NCBI GenBank assembly: GCA_017694595.1
Contig: JADIMT010000052.1
Coordinates: forward strand, 1 to 37,176
DNA length: 37,176 nucleotides
From: Candidatus Ornithospirochaeta stercoripullorum
GTDB taxonomy: Bacteria; Spirochaetota; Spirochaetia; Sphaerochaetales; Sphaerochaetaceae
Direction of reading: 5' to 3'
The number at the start of each line of letters is the position of its first letter. Within the stretch, counting starts at the first letter, position 1. The position numbers were made by a program, and so were the translations under genes. This document shows, in pieces, positions 6,650-15,580 of the stretch. The notes beneath the pieces were generated by a model, which did no database searches, was not told where the DNA came from, and saw only the letters and a list, made by a program, of their open reading frames with translations.

Positions 6650-7615
6650 ATGAACAAGAAGGAACGTGTTATCGCAGCGATAAATAAGAAGCCAGTGGAT
6701 TATGTGCCATGTGGTTTTTCTCTTCATTTTCCGGAGAATGAGAATAGCGGGAAGCCTGGAGTAGAGGCTCATCTCAGATTCTTCAGAGAAGCTGATACAG
6801 ATATCGATAAGATAATGAATGAGAATCTTGTGCCATCTCCTGCTAAGGGTTCGGTATTCCCTTCTGCTTATGCATCTGTTGCAAAGATGGATCTTGTCGG
6901 GACCATTATCAAGGATCAGGTTGAATTCTCAAAGGAGATCATCTCAGCTCTTGATGGTTCTTCATTCGTGATGGGTACTCTTCATGGTATCTGCGCATCA
7001 GCATTGCACCCGATTGAGAAGAGCGGTTATGCATATGAGGATGCAAGGAAAATCCAGAGGGATTCCCTTATTGCTGATGAAGAGATATCCCTTAAGGCCT
7101 TCCAGCATATTGCAGATGCTATGTGCGAGCTTGCAAAAGGATATAAGGAAGCAGGATGCGATGCTGTATATTTCGCTTCTCTCGGTGGAGAGCATGACTG
7201 CTTCACTCCTGAGGAATTCGATCGCTGGATAAAGCCATATGATCTCCAAATCATGAAGGCTATAAAAGATGCAGGACTCTATTGCGTCCTTCACATCTGC
7301 AAGAGCGGTATCGATATGGAGAGGTATCGGGATTATGGAAAGTATGCCGATGTAGTCAACTGGGGCGTTTATGAGATTCCATATTCACTTGAGGAAGGAA
7401 GGAGACTCTTTCCTGATGCCGCGATAATGGGTGGCCTTAAGAACAGAAGCGGTGTTCTTGTCGATGGCTCGGATGATGAGATTTCTGCAGAGGTGAAGAA
7501 TGTCATCGATGGTTTCGGAAAGACTGGTTTCATCCTTGGTGCAGACTGCACTCTCGCAACAGAACAGGATATGCATAAGCTTGCTGTAGCTATAAAGACG
7601 GCCAGAAGCTGCTGA
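6650..7615 (+). CDS. Uroporphyrinogen decarboxylase-family protein with Zn-methyltransferase motif
   Basis: A 321-residue TIM-barrel protein of the URO-D superfamily (MKK-ERVIAAINKKPVDYVP start). It carries His215-x-Cys217 in VLHICKSG and Cys300 in LGADCTLA. This His-X-Cys...Cys zinc site is found in MtaA/MtbA/CmuA-type methylcobamide:thiol methyltransferases and not in true haem-pathway HemE. It is therefore probably a cytoplasmic methyl transferase, with a thiol as likely acceptor. No corrinoid-binding partner gene is in the window, so substrate and donor are unknown. The ATG follows GGAGG at a good distance. It is the first gene of the operon, and the CyuA-like gene follows within 5 bases. 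Confidence 0.85.
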   Translation: MNKKERVIAAINKKPVDYVPCGFSLHFPENENSGKPGVEAHLRFFREADTDIDKIMNENLVPSPAKGSVFPSAYASVAKMDLVGTIIKDQVEFSKEIISALDGSSFVMGTLHGICASALHPIEKSGYAYEDARKIQRDSLIADEEISLKAFQHIADAMCELAKGYKEAGCDAVYFASLGGEHDCFTPEEFDRWIKPYDLQIMKAIKDAGLYCVLHICKSGIDMERYRDYGKYADVVNWGVYEIPYSLEEGRRLFPDAAIMGGLKNRSGVLVDGSDDEISAEVKNVIDGFGKTGFILGADCTLATEQDMHKLAVAIKTARSC

Positions 7616-7619
7616 GAGA

Positions 7620-8885
7620 ATGCGTATGAAGACAGATTATCTCCAGATACTCAAAGAGGAGCTTCTTCCTGCTCTCGGATGTACTGAGCCTATTGCACTT
7701 GCATACGGTGCTGCTGAATGCCGGCATCTTCTTGGGGAGGAACCTGTAAGGATAACGGCAAGATGTAGCGGTAATATCATAAAGAATGTGAAAGGCGTAG
7801 TTGTTCCGAACTGCGAAGGCATGAAAGGTATCGATACAGCTGTTATCGCAGGTGCCCTTTATGGTGATTCATCAAAGGGCCTTGAGGTTCTTTCTTCTGT
7901 TACTGCAGATGATGCTGCAGCTCTTCCCGATGACGCGAAGAGAATAAAGGTTGATGTTTCGCTTCTTGATACTGAGGCCAAGCTTCATTTCATCATCTCC
8001 ATGGAAAGCGATGCGCATAGTGCTTCTGTTGAGATAATCCATCAGCATCTCAATATAGTGAGAGCTGAAAAGGATGGCTGCGTTGTACTTTCAAAGTCCT
8101 TTGAAGAGAAGGAGATGAATACCGAGCTTGCTGACCGCAGCGGCATGAATATAGCGGGTATAGTCAGCTTTGCTGAGAATGCACCCATTGAGGAGCTTGC
8201 GGAGATAATCGAGCCTCAGATCAAATACAATAAGGCAATAAGCAGGGAAGGGCTTGAGCAGCCTTATGGGGCTGAGGTTGGCAGGATTCTCTTGAAATCC
8301 AGCTCTGGATTGTATGACAGGATGGCAGCGGCAGCAGCTGCTGGATCGGATGCGAGGATGAGCGGTTGCAGCATGCCTGTCATAATAAACAGTGGCAGTG
8401 GTAATCAGGGGATGACTGTGTCGCTTCCTGTCATCATATATGCAGAAGAGAAGGGTTTCTCACATGAGAAGCTTATAAGGGCTCTAGTGTTGAGCAATCT
8501 TTCGGCTATCCATCAGAAAACGAGAATCGGACGATTATCTGCATATTGCGGTGCTGTTTCTGCCGCAGCAGGAGCTGCTGCCGCGATTTCGTGGCTTGAT
8601 GACGGCGGTATAAAGGAAATCGATGATACAATAGTGAATACGCTGGCGACAGTATCAGGAATGATATGCGATGGAGCGAAGCCATCCTGTGCCGGAAAGA
8701 TAGCTGCGGCTGTGAATGCGGCACTTCTGGCCCATGATATGGCAATGACTGGTCATTCCTACAGGTCTGGCGATGGTATTGTGAAGGATGATGTGGAGAA
8801 GACCGTCTCCGGTGTAGGGCAAATAGCCAGCGATGGCATGTCCGAGACTGATAGCGTGATTCTCTCTGTTATGCTTGGATGCTGA
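7620..8885 (+). CDS. CyuA/UPF0597-family [4Fe-4S] L-cysteine desulfidase / serine dehydratase-like
   Basis: A 421-residue member of the UPF0597 (YhaM/CyuA) family, related to the alpha domain of iron-sulfur L-serine dehydratase. Diagnostic blocks are ALGCTEPIALAYG at residues 18-30, GCSMPVIINSGSGNQG, and ICDGAKPSCAGK. Their cysteines are the likely ligands of an oxygen-sensitive 4Fe-4S cluster. Known members break L-cysteine into pyruvate, ammonia and sulfide, or serve as dehydratases of unknown substrate. Start at 7620 or at the ATG six bases later; both are near a GAGAG after the upstream stop. Tight spacing to the UroD-like gene implies a shared transcript and possibly a shared pathway of thiol or amino-acid metabolism. 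Confidence 0.88.
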   Translation: MRMKTDYLQILKEELLPALGCTEPIALAYGAAECRHLLGEEPVRITARCSGNIIKNVKGVVVPNCEGMKGIDTAVIAGALYGDSSKGLEVLSSVTADDAAALPDDAKRIKVDVSLLDTEAKLHFIISMESDAHSASVEIIHQHLNIVRAEKDGCVVLSKSFEEKEMNTELADRSGMNIAGIVSFAENAPIEELAEIIEPQIKYNKAISREGLEQPYGAEVGRILLKSSSGLYDRMAAAAAAGSDARMSGCSMPVIINSGSGNQGMTVSLPVIIYAEEKGFSHEKLIRALVLSNLSAIHQKTRIGRLSAYCGAVSAAAGAAAAISWLDDGGIKEIDDTIVNTLATVSGMICDGAKPSCAGKIAAAVNAALLAHDMAMTGHSYRSGDGIVKDDVEKTVSGVGQIASDGMSETDSVILSVMLGC

Positions 8886-8886
8886 A

Positions 8887-8916
8887 ATCCTATCCTGAGA
8901 GCGGTAGGGATAGGGA
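8887..8916 (+). promoter_or_regulatory. Intercistronic hairpin after the CyuA-like gene
   Basis: CCTATCC and GGATAGG form a 7-bp stem around 11-12 bases just after the stop codon. It is followed by an A-rich stretch rather than a T run, so it looks like an RNA-stability or processing hairpin and not a terminator. Confidence 0.4.
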
Positions 8917-8931
8917 TAAAAGAAAAATAAA

Positions 8932-8965
8932 AGGAGGTCGAGTTCCGCTGCTCGAACGAATTATG
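8932..8965 (+). promoter_or_regulatory. Shine-Dalgarno separated from ATG by a small hairpin
   Basis: The strong AGGAGG at 8932-8937 lies 25 bases before the ATG at 8963, too far for normal initiation. The gap contains TCGAG (8938-8942) and CTCGA (8951-8955), a 5-bp stem with an 8-base loop. If folded, the stem leaves 7 unpaired bases before the ATG. This layout supports the chosen start of the binding-protein gene. Confidence 0.45.
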
Positions 8966-10312
8966 AAGAAGGCGTTGGTGATTCTCGCGGTTATGCTTAT
9001 GGCGATTTCCGCTGTTTTTGCAGGTGGCTCAAAGGAAACAGCTGCAGCAGCTGATGGAACTTATCCAGACGGAACAATGCTTATCTGGATGACAGGACAG
9101 CCTCAGTACCGTCAGATGTATTATGACGGATTCATGGAAAGAAGCAAGGATGTTGCTCCTGGCGTAAAGCTCCAGGTCGAGACAATATCCACAATGGCTG
9201 ATGGACAGCAGAAGATCGGTATGTACAAGATGGCTGGAGACGATGAGTCTCTTCCTGATGTCATCTTCCTTGATGCTGTAGGTATCATTGAGCTTGCAGA
9301 TGCAGGATTCCTCCTCGATCAGACGGATTACTGGACACCGCAGGCTGACCAGTACGTCGAAGGAGCAGCAAATGATGCGACAGTCGACGGAAAGGTATAT
9401 GGCCTCCCGGATGCAGTAAGACCTCAGCTTCTTTTCTACAATGCAGAGATCTTCGAGAAATATGATGTCGACCCAGCGATGATGAGCACATTCGATGGTT
9501 ATCTTGAAGCAGGAAGGCTTCTCAAGGAAAGATCTAATGGCGAGGTTTATCTTTCATGGATCGATACAACGAACTATACATGGAGATACTGGCTCCGCCG
9601 CGGTCTCATGCCACAGGCGAATGCAAGAATCTGGGACGAAGAGGGTAATGTAGTCATCGGAAGCGATGAGGGTGCAAAGCTTGCTCTGAAGTATCTCGAT
9701 CAGCTTAACTCAGAAGGTCTTCTCTATAAGACACCTATGATGCAGCAGCCTCTTTATGAAGCAACTGATGCCGGAAAGATCGCTACATTCTATATCGGCG
9801 CATTCTGGGATGAGTTCCTCAGGAAGAACCTCACTGCAACAGCTGGTGACTGGAGAGTCATGAATGCTCCTGTATTCGAGGAAGTCGGAACAGGCGGTGC
9901 TCCTGTATCAACATACTTCTGCCTTGTTGACAAGGGCGATAACGTGTATGAAGGACTTATTCGTGACCTCTGGTATGATTTCCAGAACAACACCGAGGCT
10001 ATCAATGCATGGGTAACAGAGATGGAAGCTATCAAGGGCGCATACAGCAACCCGCTTTCACTCGAAGTTCTCGCAGATCCTTTCTGGCAGGAGCCAAGCG
10101 ATTTCTACGGTGGTCAGTCATTCAGGAAAGCTGAGAGCGATGGTCTCGCAAATCCTTCTAAGAACCTTACCGTAACTCCTCAGGATGCAGAGGCTGATAT
10201 CATCATCAGCGCGGAAATCGAGAAGTATGTTGCCGGTGAGCAGACAATGGATCAGGCAATCGCGAATATGGATAAGGAGCTTAAGCTCAAGATTGGTCAG
10301 GCTGATGTCTGA
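8963..10312 (+). CDS. ABC transporter sugar-binding protein (family 1)
   Basis: A 449-residue extracellular solute-binding protein of the MalE/UgpB class. It delivers an oligosaccharide, here probably a beta-mannoside disaccharide or short oligomer, to the two permeases that follow. The N-terminus is a signal peptide (MKKALVILAVMLMAISAVFA) with AxA cleavage before GGSKE. There is no lipobox Cys, a form common in Sphaerochaeta-like spirochaetes. The mature part has the typical LIWMTGQPQYRQMYYDGF start and the PDVIFLDAVGIIELADAGFL hinge block. An upstream in-frame extension to 8879 is open but overlaps the previous gene and lacks a signal peptide, so I rejected it. No ATP-binding subunit is encoded here. 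Confidence 0.92.
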   Translation: MKKALVILAVMLMAISAVFAGGSKETAAAADGTYPDGTMLIWMTGQPQYRQMYYDGFMERSKDVAPGVKLQVETISTMADGQQKIGMYKMAGDDESLPDVIFLDAVGIIELADAGFLLDQTDYWTPQADQYVEGAANDATVDGKVYGLPDAVRPQLLFYNAEIFEKYDVDPAMMSTFDGYLEAGRLLKERSNGEVYLSWIDTTNYTWRYWLRRGLMPQANARIWDEEGNVVIGSDEGAKLALKYLDQLNSEGLLYKTPMMQQPLYEATDAGKIATFYIGAFWDEFLRKNLTATAGDWRVMNAPVFEEVGTGGAPVSTYFCLVDKGDNVYEGLIRDLWYDFQNNTEAINAWVTEMEAIKGAYSNPLSLEVLADPFWQEPSDFYGGQSFRKAESDGLANPSKNLTVTPQDAEADIIISAEIEKYVAGEQTMDQAIANMDKELKLKIGQADV

Positions 10313-10319
10313 TTGAAAT

Positions 10320-10342
10320 ATGTGGGGCTTCGCGCCCCACAT
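10320..10342 (+). promoter_or_regulatory. Intercistronic hairpin between binding protein and permease
   Basis: ATGTGGGGC and GCCCCACAT form a perfect 9-bp stem with a TTCGC loop, 7 bases after the stop codon. No T run follows (CCCTAAGGGGG instead). Such hairpins typically protect the binding-protein mRNA and lower permease expression. Confidence 0.75.
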
Positions 10343-10359
10343 CCCTAAGGGGGTACTTT

Positions 10360-11235
10360 ATGAAAGTATTGAAGACGCTGAAGAAATATAGGATTCCATA
10401 TCTTTTCATAAGTCCATTCTTCATTCTTTTCTTCTGCTTCCAGCTGATTCCAGTCGTATGGACATTCTATATAAGCTTCACAGAGTGGAATGGGCTGAAA
10501 GCACCTGAATGGGTTGGATTTGATAATTTCTCGCTCATGTTCAGGGATTACATGTTCAAAGAATCATTCATGAACACTGTTTTCTACTGGCTGGTATCAG
10601 TTGTTGGTGTAATTGCGATAGCTCTTATGATAGCAGTAGCGCTTAAGAGCCATCACCTGAAATGCAGGAAGGCTTTTCAGACAATAGCATTCCTCCCTTA
10701 TGTCTGTGCATCCGTTGCTATGGGCCTTATATTCATGATGCTCTTCGATGAGAATGCCGGTCTCATAAATGAGGTCATTGTATCATTCGGAGGATCGAGA
10801 ATCGCATGGCTTTCAAGCTCGCAGTATTCGAAGATTCCTGTCGTAATACTCTTCATATGGCGTTCAATACCTTGGTTCACGATTATCATCTATTCCGGTC
10901 TTCTCAATATCTCTTCAGAGTATTATGAGGCTGCGACAGTCGATGGTGCCAATGTGTTTCAGCAGTTTACGAAGATTACGATACCTCTTCTGAAGAACAT
11001 ACTCTTCTTCTGCGCTCTCACTATAACTATCGATACATGGAAGATGTTCAACGAATCAATGACACTTGCCGGTCCTGGAACAAGCAATACATCGCTCTTC
11101 CAGCTTATCTATGAAAACGGATTCCAGACAATGAAGCTCGGTTATGCTTCATCGCTCAGCGTTGTGCTTATCATCATCCTTCTCATCATATCGATGATAC
11201 AGTATAAGCTCCGCAAATCCGACGAAGGAGTATAA
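10360..11235 (+). CDS. ABC sugar transporter permease (MalF/UgpA-like)
   Basis: A 291-residue inner-membrane permease with about six hydrophobic segments, the first near residues 12-35. The cytoplasmic EAA loop reads YYEAATVDGANVFQQFTKITIPLLKN, the docking site for the ATPase. The GPGTSNTSLF region and C-terminal membrane segment are typical of family CUT1. Start follows GGGGG by 5-10 bases. The stop is one base before the next permease start, indicating a fixed pair. Confidence 0.93.
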   Translation: MKVLKTLKKYRIPYLFISPFFILFFCFQLIPVVWTFYISFTEWNGLKAPEWVGFDNFSLMFRDYMFKESFMNTVFYWLVSVVGVIAIALMIAVALKSHHLKCRKAFQTIAFLPYVCASVAMGLIFMMLFDENAGLINEVIVSFGGSRIAWLSSSQYSKIPVVILFIWRSIPWFTIIIYSGLLNISSEYYEAATVDGANVFQQFTKITIPLLKNILFFCALTITIDTWKMFNESMTLAGPGTSNTSLFQLIYENGFQTMKLGYASSLSVVLIIILLIISMIQYKLRKSDEGV

Positions 11236-11236
11236 G

Positions 11237-12067
11237 ATGAAAGGTAATACACGAGCATCACTTATAGTGAATATCTTCATGATTATCGTTGTCATGGTAT
11301 GTCTTTTCCCTGTTCTCTGGATGTGTGCAATTGCAGTGAAGCCTGTAGGTGAGCCAGTATCGGGTTTCAATGCACTCACGATCGGAAGACCTACCTTCGC
11401 TAACTTCTCAAGGCTTTTCGAGCTCATACCTGTTATGCACAATCTTTTCAACAGTGCATTCACCACGATACTCGGAACGATTACGACGCTTTTTTTCTGT
11501 GCGCTGGCAGGATTTGCATTTGCAAAGTACAGATTCCCTGGACGTGCGAAGCTCTTTGCCTTCGTTATTGCGACTATGGCAATTAGTGCTGAAGCCGGTG
11601 CGATTCCGCTCTTCATAATCATGAGGAAGATCGGTCTTATAAACAGTCTGTGGTCTCTTGTTATCCCACGTATCGCAACTGCAGTAGGTATCTTCTATCT
11701 CACGCAGTATATGCTCGATGTGCCTGATGAGCTTGTGGAAGCTGCAAGGATTGATGGTTATCATGACTTCAATATATTCCTGAAGATAATCTGCCCTGTC
11801 ATCAAACCAGCACTTGCCTCGTGGGCATCGCTTACTCTCATAGCAAGATGGAATGATTACTTCTTTCCGCTGCTTTTCCTCAACAAGACGGATAAGTACA
11901 CGCTCATGGTGTCTGTTTCGCTTCTTCCTATAAGCGATGGACTCGCAACTCCATGGCAGGTAATCCTCGCAGGATGTACACTTGTCATCATTCCTGCAAT
12001 CATTCTCTATCTTCTCATGCAGCTGATGCAGAAATCAGGCAGCTTTGCTGGTGCTGTCAAAGGTTGA
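11237..12067 (+). CDS. ABC sugar transporter permease (MalG/UgpE-like)
   Basis: A 276-residue second CUT1 permease. It has six hydrophobic segments and the EAA loop LVEAARIDGYHDFNIFLKIICPVIKP. It pairs with the preceding permease. The gene for the energising ATPase is absent, so the transporter probably borrows a shared MsmK/UgpC-type ATPase encoded elsewhere, which is common for CUT1 systems. Its end overlaps the open frame of the epimerase, which suggests coupling. Confidence 0.93.
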   Translation: MKGNTRASLIVNIFMIIVVMVCLFPVLWMCAIAVKPVGEPVSGFNALTIGRPTFANFSRLFELIPVMHNLFNSAFTTILGTITTLFFCALAGFAFAKYRFPGRAKLFAFVIATMAISAEAGAIPLFIIMRKIGLINSLWSLVIPRIATAVGIFYLTQYMLDVPDELVEAARIDGYHDFNIFLKIICPVIKPALASWASLTLIARWNDYFFPLLFLNKTDKYTLMVSVSLLPISDGLATPWQVILAGCTLVIIPAIILYLLMQLMQKSGSFAGAVKG

Positions 12068-12071
12068 TGAA

Positions 12072-13244
12072 GTGGAACTCAGAAAAGAAGCGGAGGAAAT
12101 GCTCCGCTGTGTTATCCTTCCATTCTGGCATTCAATGAGGGACGACCGGAATGGGGGATTCTTCGGTTATATTGGTTCAGATCTTGTCAGAGACGAGTCT
12201 TCTGATAAAGGTGTCATACTCATGAGCCGTATCCTGTGGTTCTTCTCTGAAACGGCTATGCTGCTTCAATCTGAAAAGGAAAGGAATGCGGCTGAACACG
12301 CATACCGTTTTCTTTCCGAAAGAGCAATAGACAGGGAACATGGTGGTGTATACTGGTCGCTTTCATATGATGGAAAACCTTCGGATACTTCAAAGCATGC
12401 ATACTGCCAGGCATTTGCTGTTTATGCACTCTCATCTTATTACAGACTGACTGGAGATGAGAAAGCGCTTGGTGAGGCTTTCTCCATCTATTCCCTGCTG
12501 GAATCCAGCTGCCGTGATGGGATAGGCTATCTTGAGAATTTCCATTGCGACTGGACTCCTGATCCTGATAATTCCCGCCTCAGTGGGCATGGTGTCAATG
12601 CATACAGGACAATGAATACGCTTCTCCATATATTTGAAGCCTATTCTGGGTTGTATCAGGCTACAGGCAGCCAAGAAGTAGCTTCATCGATGAGAAGGAT
12701 ACTCGGAATTTACCTTGACAGGGTATATTCTCCTGAGAAGCGAAGGGAAGAAGTTTTTTTTGATAGAAATTATGTCTCCCTTCTCGATATCACTAGCTAT
12801 GGACACGATATAGAGTCGAGCTGGCTGATTGAATGGGGTGCATCGCTATTAGAGGATGCAGAGCTTTCGTCAAGAGTATCTGCCGCATCATCTGCAATGG
12901 CTTGGAATGTATATGAAGAAGCTTATGATGCAAGAGGCTTTATTGCCAATGAGAAATATGGTGATAACATCGATCGCAGCCGTATCTGGTGGGTAGAGGC
13001 TGAGGCTGTTGAAGGGTTTCTCAATGAGTACAGGAAGTCAGGAAATGAGAAGTGCAAAGAGGCCGCAGTTTCCATATGGCGATATATCAAAGAGCATTTT
13101 GTTGATAGAAGAAATGGAAGCGAATGGTTCTGGGCTGTAGGAGATGGAGATGAACCTGTCTATTCCTATCCGATAGCCGATCCATGGAAGTGTCCTTATC
13201 ACAATGGAAGGTTATGCATGAATCTCATGAGAGGAGAGTTATAG
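12072..13244 (+). CDS. Cellobiose 2-epimerase (AGE family)
   Basis: An (alpha/alpha)6-barrel epimerase, about 390 residues, that converts the reducing-end sugar of beta-1,4 disaccharides at C2. In mannan pathways it turns mannobiose into mannosyl-glucose. Diagnostic blocks are [17 protein letters not shown], the [11 protein letters not shown] active-site segment, [17 protein letters not shown] and the tail EWFWAV...[13 protein letters not shown] with its His. The start is uncertain. No ATG fits; a GTG at 12072, or a TTG/GTG at 12045-12053 overlapping the permease, is possible. I chose 12072 because it begins just before conserved sequence. Its position next to GH130 strongly supports the role. 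Confidence 0.92.
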   Translation: MELRKEAEEMLRCVILPFWHSMRDDRNGGFFGYIGSDLVRDESSDKGVILMSRILWFFSETAMLLQSEKERNAAEHAYRFLSERAIDREHGGVYWSLSYDGKPSDTSKHAYCQAFAVYALSSYYRLTGDEKALGEAFSIYSLLESSCRDGIGYLENFHCDWTPDPDNSRLSGHGVNAYRTMNTLLHIFEAYSGLYQATGSQEVASSMRRILGIYLDRVYSPEKRREEVFFDRNYVSLLDITSYGHDIESSWLIEWGASLLEDAELSSRVSAASSAMAWNVYEEAYDARGFIANEKYGDNIDRSRIWWVEAEAVEGFLNEYRKSGNEKCKEAAVSIWRYIKEHFVDRRNGSEWFWAVGDGDEPVYSYPIADPWKCPYHNGRLCMNLMRGEL

Positions 13245-13245
13245 G

Positions 13246-14418
13246 ATGGATTTCAAGGAAAGGCTCTGGTATGAGCTTGAGAAGCAGGAAAGATTCCTTT
13301 CGAGGAAGAATCATGTTGATCAGAGTTTTTATAATGGTATATATGAGCGTTATGAGAATCCTGTTCTGACAAGGGATTCCGTGCCGCTTTCATGGCGTTA
13401 TGATTTCTCAGAGAAGCGCAATCCATTCTTTATGGAGCGCCTTGGGGTGAATGCAGTCTTCAATTCAGGCGCGCTTTATATGGATGGGACTTTCTATCTT
13501 ATCGCGAGAGTAGAAGGCAATGATAGGAAAAGTTTCTTCGCCGTTGCTGAAAGCGATTCTCCTGTAGATGGATTCAGGTTCACTCATCCTGTGCTTCTTC
13601 CTGATACAGACCCGGAAGAGACCAATGTCTATGATATGCGTGTTACGAAGCATGAGGATGGCTGGATCTATGGTGTATTCTGTTCCGAGAGGAAGGATAA
13701 GTCATCCGATGATCTTTCTGCAGCTATTGCAGAAGCCGGAATCGTAAGGACGAAGGACCTTGTATCCTGGGAGCGACTCGACAACCTTAGAACACTCCGA
13801 AGTCCACAACAGCGCAATGTCTGCCTCCTTCCGGAGTTCGTAGATGGAAAATATGCATTCTTCACCCGTCCTATGGATGATTTCATCGATACAGGGAGCG
13901 GGGGAGGAATTGGATTTGCACTCTCGGAGAGTATTGAGCATGCAGTTGTTGATGAGGAGATCATAACAAGTAGACGACGCTATCACACGATAACTGAAGC
14001 TAAGAACGGCGCAGGCGCAGTTCCCATAAAGACCGATAAAGGATGGCTTCATATCGCGCATGGAGTGAGGAATACTGCAGCAGGACTGAGGTATGTTCTT
14101 TATGTATTCGTTACAGCACTCGACGAGCCCTGGCGTGTAATTGCTGAGCCTGGCGGTTTATTCATGTGTCCTCGCGGTGAAGAGAGAGTTGGCGATGTAA
14201 GCAATGTAGTCTTCACAAATGGTGCAATAGATCTTCCTGATGGCAGACTGTTCATCTATTATGCATCTTCGGATACGAGACTTCACGTTGCCGAGACTAC
14301 GATAGAGAGAATGCTCGATTATGCATTCTCAACGCCTTCCGATTCCCTGCGGAGCCATGAAGCCGTCATGCAGCGCCTTTCTCTTATAGAGGGCAATGAT
14401 GAGTACATCAAGAGATGA
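13246..14418 (+). CDS. GH130 4-O-beta-D-mannosyl-D-glucose phosphorylase
   Basis: A 390-residue five-bladed propeller enzyme of family GH130. It cleaves mannosyl-beta-1,4-glucose with phosphate to alpha-mannose 1-phosphate and glucose. The catalytic Asp is D130 in [14 protein letters not shown], aligning with the acid Asp131 of the Bacteroides enzyme. [28 protein letters not shown] and the phosphate-binding Arg/His region ([15 protein letters not shown]) are as in subfamily 1. It starts one base after the epimerase stop and completes the import-epimerise-phosphorolyse pathway. It converges with, and overlaps by 11 bases, the GntR gene. Confidence 0.93.
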   Translation: MDFKERLWYELEKQERFLSRKNHVDQSFYNGIYERYENPVLTRDSVPLSWRYDFSEKRNPFFMERLGVNAVFNSGALYMDGTFYLIARVEGNDRKSFFAVAESDSPVDGFRFTHPVLLPDTDPEETNVYDMRVTKHEDGWIYGVFCSERKDKSSDDLSAAIAEAGIVRTKDLVSWERLDNLRTLRSPQQRNVCLLPEFVDGKYAFFTRPMDDFIDTGSGGGIGFALSESIEHAVVDEEIITSRRRYHTITEAKNGAGAVPIKTDKGWLHIAHGVRNTAAGLRYVLYVFVTALDEPWRVIAEPGGLFMCPRGEERVGDVSNVVFTNGAIDLPDGRLFIYYASSDTRLHVAETTIERMLDYAFSTPSDSLRSHEAVMQRLSLIEGNDEYIKR

Positions 14419-15091
14419 TGAAGCTGCTGGATAGAACTGTATCATTTTGAAGGAAGTAGGTGTCGAGTTCCGCAAGGTCCATTTCAAGTGAATGCCTCGC
14501 TTCCTGATAATCCTTATTCAGGATGGCATCAATGAGTATCTTATGCCATTCGCTCCTGTCTTTATCGCTTCCGGTTTTCCATGAATCCTCATAGTACGAT
14601 GTGATGCCTCTGAAGCATGTCTTCATGAGGTTGTCCAGAGTTCTTGTGAAGAACCTGTTCTCAGAGAATGTGCATAGCGTTATATGGAAGCGGGCATTCA
14701 GTTCCCAGTGGATATATGGATCCTTCTTTGTGAATTCCTCTCTTTGGCTTTCCTCGTATAAAGCCTGCAGCGTATGAAGCTGTTCGTCTTTGATTCTGCT
14801 GAAAGCCATTTCGAGAGAGCTCAGTTCAATCATCTTCCTGAGAGTCAGGGCATCTCTTATATCCTTCATGCTTACAGGTTTCACTCTGTATCCGATGCGG
14901 GGAAGGCTTTCGATAATATCATCGGCACAAAGCTGGACGAGAGCATCCCGGACCGGGGATTTGCTTATTCCGTATTCCTCTATCAGCTGCTTTTCCGTGA
15001 TAAGGGATGTAGCATTGTATTTTCCCCTGACAATGTCAGCAAAGACAGAGCGATAGACGAAATTCTTCTTGAGTGCAGCTTCTGCTTGCAT
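14408..15091 (-). CDS. GntR-family regulator (FadR/FCD subfamily)
   Basis: A 227-residue DNA-binding repressor or activator. The N-terminal winged helix reads [53 protein letters not shown] as consecutive blocks. An all-helical FCD ligand domain follows, with Asp/His metal-site residues ([35 protein letters not shown]). I chose the ATG at 15089-15091, preceded by GGAAGGAG. The open frame continues to 15253 without a ribosome site. It converges on the mannoside operon and probably controls it, with a sugar or pathway intermediate as ligand. Confidence 0.9.
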   Translation of the reverse strand: MQAEAALKKNFVYRSVFADIVRGKYNATSLITEKQLIEEYGISKSPVRDALVQLCADDIIESLPRIGYRVKPVSMKDIRDALTLRKMIELSSLEMAFSRIKDEQLHTLQALYEESQREEFTKKDPYIHWELNARFHITLCTFSENRFFTRTLDNLMKTCFRGITSYYEDSWKTGSDKDRSEWHKILIDAILNKDYQEARHSLEMDLAELDTYFLQNDTVLSSSFIIS

Positions 15092-15122
15092 ATGGATGCT
15101 CCTTCCTTTTTCCCTGCATTCT

Positions 15123-15144
15123 ATTATACCTCGATTTTGAATCG
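15123..15144 (-). promoter_or_regulatory. Promoter of the GntR gene with embedded palindrome
   Basis: On the minus strand a perfect TATAAT (15123-15128) precedes the gene by about 30 bases. Just upstream, within the spacer, is the palindrome CGATTTTGAATCG (15132-15144; 5-3-5), well placed for autoregulation. The -35 box is poor. Confidence 0.5.
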
Positions 15145-15261
15145 TAAGCGCGGTTAAAAATTCCGTAAAATAAAGCCTATCATGTATTGCAGAGCAGAAG
15201 CAAGCTAACGTTTTTTTTCGACGCATAGCCTGGCTTAATATGAAAGAGTCCATGGAGATGA

Positions 15262-15420
15262 CATAGAATATTTGAGCATCATAAAAGGAGATACGGATAC
15301 AGACGGATAACAGCTACGTTCCATCAGGAAGGAATCGCGGTAAACCACAAGAAGGTGGGAAAGTACCTGATGAGGTAACTCAGACTGTATCATTGCATAT
15401 AAGCGCTCTCTATCCATCAT
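15262..15420 (+). pseudogene. IS3-family orfB scrap
   Basis: The plus strand reads HRIFEHHKRRYGYRRITATFHQ and then EGIAVNHKKVGKYLMR before a TAA at 15376-15378, with LRLYHC in frame after it. The YGYRRI...VNHKKVxxLM pattern is the HTH_21/rve N-terminal region of IS3 OrfB. The remainder is missing. Bases 15421-15580 hold nothing else I recognise. Confidence 0.7.
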
Positions 15421-15580
15421 GCAATGGAGATGGAGACTGCTCTCCTGATACATTCGAACGTACCAGCATTCCGCATTCGTGACCTGCCTAGGGGAAACAG
15501 AATCATTCGTCCAGACAGTTATTCATTTATCGCCTTGAATTATGATGGTTTTCTTTCCTATCATTTTACAGGAGTTCATT

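Noticed and set aside
6650-7615. True uroporphyrinogen decarboxylase (HemE) of haem synthesis
   Set aside because: The His-X-Cys...Cys zinc site and lack of any haem gene nearby point to the methyltransferase branch of the superfamily.
8887-8916. Terminator splitting the mannoside operon after the CyuA-like gene
   Set aside because: The stem is short and followed by A-rich sequence, not a T run; no promoter is seen downstream.
8879-8962. N-terminal extension of the sugar-binding protein
   Set aside because: It overlaps the previous gene's stop, has no ribosome site, and would bury the signal peptide.
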